64,000 nucleotides of DNA from NCBI GenBank assembly GCA_934317005.1, contig CAKREB010000006.1, forward strand, positions 124,001 through 188,000. The letters run 5' to 3'. The position numbers and the translations under genes were made by a program. The stretch is from an uncultured Lachnospiraceae bacterium. Its GTDB lineage: Bacteria; Bacillota; Clostridia; Lachnospirales; Lachnospiraceae. Under the pieces are notes generated by a model that saw nothing but the letters and a program-made list of their open reading frames with translations, was not told the origin of the DNA and searched no databases. The number at the start of each line of letters is the position of its first letter. Position 1 is the stretch's first letter. Below are positions 58,768 to 64,000 of the stretch, in pieces.

Positions 58768-61011
58768 ATGTACGAGAACGAAATTGAAAGTATTGCATCG
58801 AAGTCAAGCAATGAAGAAATCTATCACAGTCTTTTGCATTTAACAAAAGATATCATGCAGAATAAGGGAAAGCTTCAGGGAAAGAAAAAGGTATATTATA
58901 TTTCCGCAGAGTTTTTGATCGGTAAATTATTATCCAACAATCTGATCAATCTTGGTATTTATGATCAGGTGGCAGAAGCACTGAAACGTCACGGGAAGAA
59001 TATGGCAGAGATTGAGGAAATTGAGTTAGAACCATCTCTTGGTAATGGTGGCTTGGGACGTCTGGCAGCCTGCTTTTTGGATTCCATCGCAACGTTAGGA
59101 CTTCCGGGAGATGGTATCGGATTAAACTATCATCTGGGACTGTTTCAGCAGAAATTTGACCACAATCTTCAGAAGGAAGTGCCAAATCCCTGGATTACAG
59201 ATCAGAGCTGGCTTCGTCGTACAGATGTAAGTTATCCGGTGCTGCTTGGAGGCAAAAAAGTACAGTCTGTTATGTATGAGATTGATGTGACAGGTTATGA
59301 TAATCAGTGTAATACATTGAAGTTATTTGACCTTGATACGGTAGACGATTCTATTGTGCAGGGAGATAGCATCTATTTTGATAAAGAAAATATTGCAAAG
59401 AATCTGACATTGTTTTTGTATCCGGATGACAGTGATTATCAGGGACAGCTTCTTCGTATTTATCAGCAGTATTTCATGGTGAGCAACGCAGCACAGCTTA
59501 TTATTGATGAAGCACTTGCAAAGGGAAGCAATTTGTATGATCTTCCGGATTATGCAGTGATCCAGATCAATGATACCCATCCAACAATGGTGATTCCGGA
59601 AATGATTCGTCTTTTGGTAAACCGCGGTATCGAGATGGATGATGCAATCCGTATCGTTTCCAGTATGTGTGCATATACCAATCATACGATTCTTGCAGAG
59701 GCTTTGGAAAAATGGCCATTGTGGTTCCTTGACAGAGTTGTACCACAGCTGATACCGATCATAAAGATGTTAGATGTTAAGGTTCGGGAAAAATATCAGG
59801 ATGAGAGAGTTTACATTATTGATAAGGAAGAGCGTGTTCATATGGCTCATATTGATATCCACTATGGATTTAGTGTCAATGGTGTTGCCGCTCTTCATAC
59901 AAAGATATTGGAAGAAAGTGAGTTAAAGCCATTTAAGGATATTTATCCAAACAAATTTAATAATAAAACAAATGGTATTACATTCCGCCGCTGGCTGTTG
60001 CATTGCAATCACGAATTAGCTGATTTTATCAGTGAAAAGATTGGCGATGGATATAAGAAGGACGCTGCTGAGCTGGAAAAATTATATACGGCAGCTAATC
60101 AGGCAGCAGATCTGAAACGTCTGCTTGAGATTAAAAACGAAAAGAAAGTACAGTTCAAAGAATATCTGAAGAAAAAAGAGGGCATTGAGATCAATGAGAA
60201 CTCTATTTTCGATGTTCAGGTTAAAAGACTGCATGAATACAAGAGACAGCAGATGAATGCATTATACATCATCTATAAATATATGCAGATCAAGGCAGGA
60301 AATAAGCCAAAGACACCGATTACCATGATTTTTGGAGCAAAGGCGGCGCCGGCTTATACGATTGCCAAAGATATTATTCATTTGATCCTTTGCTTATCAG
60401 AGGTTATCAAAAATGATCCGGATGTCAGCCCATATCTGAGTGTTGTGATGCTGGAAAACTACAATGTAACCTATGCTGAAAAGATTATTCCGGCAGCAGA
60501 TATTTCAGAGCAGATTTCGCTAGCTTCTAAGGAGGCAAGTGGTACCGGTAATATGAAGTTTATGTTAAATGGTGCGATCACACTTGGAACAGAGGACGGT
60601 GCCAATGTTGAGATTCATCAGTTTGTTGGAGAGGATAATATTTATATCTTTGGTGAGTCAAGCAATGAAGTAATCGAACACTATGCTAAGGCAGATTATT
60701 CGGCAGAAAAATATTATGATACTGATCCGGAAATTGCAAAGCTTGTTGATTTTATCATCAGCAAAGAAATGTTTGCCGTTGGCAATAAGAAGAGCCTGAT
60801 CCGTTTGTACATGGAACTGGTTACGAAGGACTGGTTTATGACATTGTTAGATATCAAGGACTATATCCGTGTAAAAGAGCAGGCACTGAATGACTATGAA
60901 GACAGAGAAGAATGGGCAGAGAAAATGCTTGTAAATATCAGCAAGGCAGGATTCTTCTCTTCTGACAGAACAATTGCACAGTACAATGAGGATATTTGGA
61001 AATTAAAATAA
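58768..61011 (+). CDS. glgP: Glycogen/alpha-glucan phosphorylase
   Basis: 747 aa, slightly shorter than E. coli GlgP/MalP. Blocks include VYYISAEFLIGKLLSNNLIN, EPSLGNGGLGRLAACFLDSI, VQVKRLHEYKRQQMNALYII and the pyridoxal-phosphate lysine in EASGTGNMKFMLNGAITLGT. It releases glucose 1-phosphate from storage glycogen or maltodextrins. AAAGGAGAG precedes the ATG. It is preceded by the 137-bp array and followed within ten bases by a small membrane protein and phosphofructokinase, linking glycogen use to glycolysis. Confidence 0.96.
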   Translation: MYENEIESIASKSSNEEIYHSLLHLTKDIMQNKGKLQGKKKVYYISAEFLIGKLLSNNLINLGIYDQVAEALKRHGKNMAEIEEIELEPSLGNGGLGRLAACFLDSIATLGLPGDGIGLNYHLGLFQQKFDHNLQKEVPNPWITDQSWLRRTDVSYPVLLGGKKVQSVMYEIDVTGYDNQCNTLKLFDLDTVDDSIVQGDSIYFDKENIAKNLTLFLYPDDSDYQGQLLRIYQQYFMVSNAAQLIIDEALAKGSNLYDLPDYAVIQINDTHPTMVIPEMIRLLVNRGIEMDDAIRIVSSMCAYTNHTILAEALEKWPLWFLDRVVPQLIPIIKMLDVKVREKYQDERVYIIDKEERVHMAHIDIHYGFSVNGVAALHTKILEESELKPFKDIYPNKFNNKTNGITFRRWLLHCNHELADFISEKIGDGYKKDAAELEKLYTAANQAADLKRLLEIKNEKKVQFKEYLKKKEGIEINENSIFDVQVKRLHEYKRQQMNALYIIYKYMQIKAGNKPKTPITMIFGAKAAPAYTIAKDIIHLILCLSEVIKNDPDVSPYLSVVMLENYNVTYAEKIIPAADISEQISLASKEASGTGNMKFMLNGAITLGTEDGANVEIHQFVGEDNIYIFGESSNEVIEHYAKADYSAEKYYDTDPEIAKLVDFIISKEMFAVGNKKSLIRLYMELVTKDWFMTLLDIKDYIRVKEQALNDYEDREEWAEKMLVNISKAGFFSSDRTIAQYNEDIWKLK

Positions 61012-61019
61012 AGGGAAAA

Positions 61020-61196
61020 ATGGTGTTTTTGACAGGAAAAGTAATTATTTCACCAAAGATTTTGCTGGTTTTGATATTATTGGTGGCAGCAGGATATGTG
61101 GTGGTATATGTGATAGCAAACCGCAGGTGGGGATATACCAAAGAGCGGGAAAAAGAGTTGGATAACAACGGAGGAGAAAGGAAGGTCGATCGATGA
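61020..61196 (+). CDS. Small single-pass membrane protein of unknown function
   Basis: 58 aa. One membrane helix (ILLVLILLVAAGYVVVYVIA, about 16-35) and a charged cytoplasmic tail. AAGGG lies five bases before the ATG at 61020. Its stop overlaps the start of the phosphofructokinase gene (ATGA), which supports real, coupled translation. No family recognised. Confidence 0.6.
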   Translation: MVFLTGKVIISPKILLVLILLVAAGYVVVYVIANRRWGYTKEREKELDNNGGERKVDR

Positions 61197-62269
61197 AAAG
61201 AATTGGTTTCTTAACAAGTGGCGGTGACTGCCAGAGTTTAAATGCAACAATGCGTGGAGTGGCAAAAACATTGTATCAGAAGTATGCGGATGATGTGGAA
61301 ATCTATGGTATCTTAGAAGGATATAAAGGATTGATCTATGGTAATTATCGTTTGCTGAAGCCACAGGATTTTTCTGGAATCCTGACAGAGGGTGGCACGA
61401 TCATTGGGACATCAAGACAGCCGTTTAAGTATATGCGTGATCCGGATGAAAATGGTCTGGATAAGGTAAAGGCAATGAAAGACAACTATAAAAAGTGGAA
61501 GTTAGACTGTCTTGTAATCCTCGGTGGAAATGGAACACATAAGACAGCAAATCTTTTAAGAGAAGAAGGCTGTAATGTAGTAACGCTTCCTAAGACAATT
61601 GACAATGATATCTGGGGAACTGATATTACATTTGGTTTCCAGAGCGCAGTTAATATTGCAACAAATGCAATCGATTGTATTCATACGACGGCTGCATCAC
61701 ATGGACGCGTATTTATCGTAGAAGTAATGGGACATAAGGTCGGATGGCTGACACTGCATGCAGGTATTGCCGGTGGAGCAGACATCATTCTTCTTCCAGA
61801 GATTCCTTATGACATTGATTCTGTGATCAAAGCATTAGAAAAGAGAACGAAAGAAGGAAAACGTTTCTCTATCCTTGCAGTAGCAGAAGGTGCTATTTCA
61901 AAGGAAGATGCGGCATTGTCAAAGAAAGAATTAAAGGCAAAAAGAAAAGCAAATCCATATCCATCCATTTCTTATCAGGTTGGAAAGGAAATCGAGGAAA
62001 GAACCGGTCAGGAAGTACGTATTACCGTTCCGGGACATATGCAGAGAGGTGGAGAACCTTGTCCTTATGACAGAGTAATATCAAGCAGACTGGGTGCTGC
62101 AGCAGCAAATCTTATTATCGAAGAAAAATATGGATATATGGTAGGTTTATGTAACGGTGAAACGGTTCCGGTTCCTTTGGAGGAAGTGGCAGGAAAGTTA
62201 AAGATGGTAGATCCAAATTCTTCTATTATTAAAGAAGTAAAAGGAATGGGTATCTGTTTTGGTGATTGA
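61193..62269 (+). CDS. 6-phosphofructokinase, variant active site
   Basis: 358 aa. Phosphofructokinase fold with KRIGFLTSGGDCQSLNATMR, TLPKTIDNDIWGTDITFGFQ (catalytic Asp) and VPGHMQRGGEPCPYDRVISS. At the donor site it has GGNGT (111-115): Gly at the position equal to E. coli 104, as in ATP-using enzymes, but Asn replaces the usual Asp 103, and Lys134 (E. coli 124) is the residue of PPi-type and long ATP-type enzymes. ATP use is likelier than PPi, but not certain. GGAGAAAGG precedes the ATG; coupled to the small membrane gene. Confidence 0.9.
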   Translation: MKRIGFLTSGGDCQSLNATMRGVAKTLYQKYADDVEIYGILEGYKGLIYGNYRLLKPQDFSGILTEGGTIIGTSRQPFKYMRDPDENGLDKVKAMKDNYKKWKLDCLVILGGNGTHKTANLLREEGCNVVTLPKTIDNDIWGTDITFGFQSAVNIATNAIDCIHTTAASHGRVFIVEVMGHKVGWLTLHAGIAGGADIILLPEIPYDIDSVIKALEKRTKEGKRFSILAVAEGAISKEDAALSKKELKAKRKANPYPSISYQVGKEIEERTGQEVRITVPGHMQRGGEPCPYDRVISSRLGAAAANLIIEEKYGYMVGLCNGETVPVPLEEVAGKLKMVDPNSSIIKEVKGMGICFGD

Positions 62270-62321
62270 CCGATCAGCGCGTAAAGCAGATAGAATATTG
62301 TAATCGCAGGAGGAAGTAAGC

Positions 62322-63896
62322 ATGTCTTATACGGCATTATATCGAAAATTTCGACCGGGAGAGTTTGATGAAGTCAAAGGGCAGGATCATATTGTAACGA
62401 CGCTGCGAAATCAGATTGAAACGGATCGTATTGGGCATGCCTATCTTTTTTGCGGAACCAGAGGAACCGGAAAGACAACAGTGGCTAAGATTTTAGCGAA
62501 GGCGGTCAACTGTGAGCATCCGGTCAATGGAAATCCGTGTAATGAGTGTGAAATCTGTAAAAAGATCAACCGTCAGGCGTCAATGAATGTGATTGAAATT
62601 GATGCTGCGTCTAATAATGGTGTAGGCAATGTGCGTGATATTATAGAAGAAGTGCAGTATTCTCCGGCAGAGGGAAAATACAAAGTCTATATTATCGATG
62701 AGGTACATATGTTGTCTACGGGAGCGTTTAATGCACTGCTTAAAACGTTAGAAGAGCCGCCTTCGTATGTTATTTTTATTTTGGCAACGACGGAGCCGCA
62801 TAAGATTCCGATTACGATTCATTCCAGATGTCAGAGATATGATTTCCATAGGATATCGATTGATACGATCGCACAAAGATTGCGGGAGTTAGTCGATCGT
62901 GAGCAGGTGGAAGCAGAAGACAAGGCATTGCGCTATGTGGCAAAGATGGCAGATGGTTCTATGCGTGATGGGTTAAGCTTGTTAGATCAGTGCATTGCTT
63001 TTTATCTGGGACAGAAGCTGACCTACGAAAATGTGTTAGAGGTTCTCGGTGCGGTAGATACGATCGTATATAGCAGGATGTTCCGAAATATTGTGGAACA
63101 GGATGTGATCAGCTGCATTTCTCTGATCGATGAAATGATGATGACCGGACGTGATTTAAGTCAGTTTGTCAGTGAGTTTATCTGGTATCTGCGCGGGCTT
63201 ATGTTGGTGGATGCTTCGGAAAAGGGAAGTGAGCTTTTGGATGTGTCGGAGGAACAGCGTATACAGATGGCAGAGGAAGCAAAAATGGTTGACGTAAATC
63301 TTTTAATACGATATATTCGTATATTATCAGATTTATCAAATCAAATTCGTTACGCATCACAAAAGCGGGTGTTGGTAGAAGTGACACTTATCAAGCTTTG
63401 TAAGCCGCAGATGGATCAGGAACAGGACGTTACAACATTAGCAGCGCGTCTGTCTGCCCTTGAAAAGAAGCTGGAGGAGGGTGCTTTTGTGGCACAGCCG
63501 TCTGAGAGCATGGCAGTACATGCGAATGCAGAGCAGATTCAGGAACTGCAAAAGCCAAAGATTATACCAAAAGCACTTCCGGAGGATGTAAAGGAAGTAA
63601 TCTCGCGCTGGAATGAAATTCTGGTGGCGTATGGGCAGCCGGGAGAAAATATGCTATCGCAGGCTAAAAATATACTTTCTGATCAGGGTGGACTGCTTTT
63701 GCAGTTTACCAACAAATTAAATGAAGACTTCTTTTTGCAGAATGATGCACATGAGTTGCAGTGCTTAAAGCAGGTGATTCAAAACATTATTGGAAAAGAA
63801 GTGGAGATTGAAACGCGTACAGTTGACGAAAAGGTAAATCGGGAATATGAAGATATCTCTCATCTGATTCATTTTGAAGGGATTGAGTATCAATAA
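62322..63896 (+). CDS. dnaX: DNA polymerase III subunits gamma/tau
   Basis: 524 aa. AAA+ clamp-loader ATPase: Walker A FCGTRGTGKTTVAKILAKAV (about 44-63), the zinc-binding cysteines CEHPVNGNPCNECEIC (about 66-81), DEVHMLSTGAFNALLKTLEE (Walker B) and SRC sensor (TIHSRCQRYDFHRI). Domain III and a short tau-type C-terminus follow. It loads the sliding clamp and bridges polymerase cores. GGAGGAAG lies before the ATG. ybaB follows after 15 bases, the common dnaX-ybaB-recR order. Confidence 0.96.
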   Translation: MSYTALYRKFRPGEFDEVKGQDHIVTTLRNQIETDRIGHAYLFCGTRGTGKTTVAKILAKAVNCEHPVNGNPCNECEICKKINRQASMNVIEIDAASNNGVGNVRDIIEEVQYSPAEGKYKVYIIDEVHMLSTGAFNALLKTLEEPPSYVIFILATTEPHKIPITIHSRCQRYDFHRISIDTIAQRLRELVDREQVEAEDKALRYVAKMADGSMRDGLSLLDQCIAFYLGQKLTYENVLEVLGAVDTIVYSRMFRNIVEQDVISCISLIDEMMMTGRDLSQFVSEFIWYLRGLMLVDASEKGSELLDVSEEQRIQMAEEAKMVDVNLLIRYIRILSDLSNQIRYASQKRVLVEVTLIKLCKPQMDQEQDVTTLAARLSALEKKLEEGAFVAQPSESMAVHANAEQIQELQKPKIIPKALPEDVKEVISRWNEILVAYGQPGENMLSQAKNILSDQGGLLLQFTNKLNEDFFLQNDAHELQCLKQVIQNIIGKEVEIETRTVDEKVNREYEDISHLIHFEGIEYQ

Positions 63897-63911
63897 AGGA
63901 GGATAAGTAAG

Positions 63912-64000
63912 ATGGCAAAACGTGGAGGTTTTCCGGGAGGCGCAATGCCGGGAAATATGAATAATCTGATGAAGCAGGCACAGAGAATGCAGCGTCAGAT
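63912..64000 (+). CDS. YbaB/EbfC nucleoid-associated protein, partial
   Basis: Only 29 codons before the window ends: MAKRGGFPGGAMPGNMNNLM followed by KQAQRMQRQ, a typical YbaB/EbfC start. GGAGG lies upstream. These small dimers bind DNA; the dnaX neighbourhood supports the call. Confidence 0.88.
   Translation, partial: MAKRGGFPGGAMPGNMNNLMKQAQRMQRQ

Noticed and set aside
1..64000. tRNA, rRNA or complete insertion sequences
   Set aside because: Intergenic regions were read by eye and none shows a tRNA cloverleaf, rRNA or transposase; a tRNAscan-SE run would settle the first.

Overview
The window is low-to-moderate G+C DNA from an anaerobic, spore-forming, motile Firmicute, most likely a Lachnospiraceae gut bacterium of the Roseburia/Agathobacter/Lachnospira type. 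The grounds are spore genes (spoVAD, spoVAE, an alpha/beta SASP, a CotF-like coat protein), chemotaxis genes (MCPs, cheD), anaerobic enzymes (nrdD, hydG), the SCIFF peptide with its radical-SAM maturase, and plant-glycan enzymes (GH94 cellobiose phosphorylase, GH5 endoglucanase, xylulokinase).

Layout. 1-2.5 kb (minus): a sensory cluster of a soluble MCP (cut by the window edge), a FIST-domain sensor and a small conserved protein. 2.7-8.9 kb: a large RND transporter, then an ECF sigma factor with a DUF4179 membrane partner. 9-12.2 kb: spoVAD-spoVAE, an AT-hook protein, a SASP. 12-16.6 kb: SCIFF, its maturase, a CDF metal transporter, two uncharacterised genes. 16.6-22.8 kb: recA (with a LexA box), recX, rny, a DUF4445 ASKHA protein, proC. 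22.9-29.4 kb: M23 peptidase, small alarmone synthetase, rRNA methyltransferase, pseudouridine synthase, recU, a CmpB-family membrane protein. 29.4-34.2 kb: NrdR boxes and nrdD, then a leucine T-box and leuA. 34.2-35.8 kb: an anchored protein and decaying relatives. 35.8-38.3 kb: two spore-coat-type genes, an HD-GYP protein and a three-copy 151-bp array. 38.3-46.3 kb: cellobiose phosphorylase, hydrogenase regulator-hydG, a PocR mini-MCP, nadB-nadC. 46.4-52.9 kb: GH5, xylB, two divergent FucI-superfamily isomerases. 53-58.3 kb: cheD, then moxR-DUF58-transglutaminase. 58.3-64 kb: a second GC-rich array, glgP, a small membrane protein, phosphofructokinase, dnaX and the start of ybaB.

The main discovery candidate is non-coding. 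Five genes (MCP, the 77-aa protein at 2180, the coat-type gene at 36162, xylB and the small alarmone synthetase) carry a 5' leader with a hairpin whose loop is complementary to the bases immediately 5' of a nearly invariant GAAATGAGG ribosome-binding block. Both helices change sequence between copies while pairing is kept, so this looks like a covarying H-type pseudoknot RNA. I do not recognise it as a described family. Two further repeated signals are a short element (ATAGGAAAYTG...) just after the T-tract of several terminators, and three tandem repeat arrays each lying just downstream of a TATAAT box.
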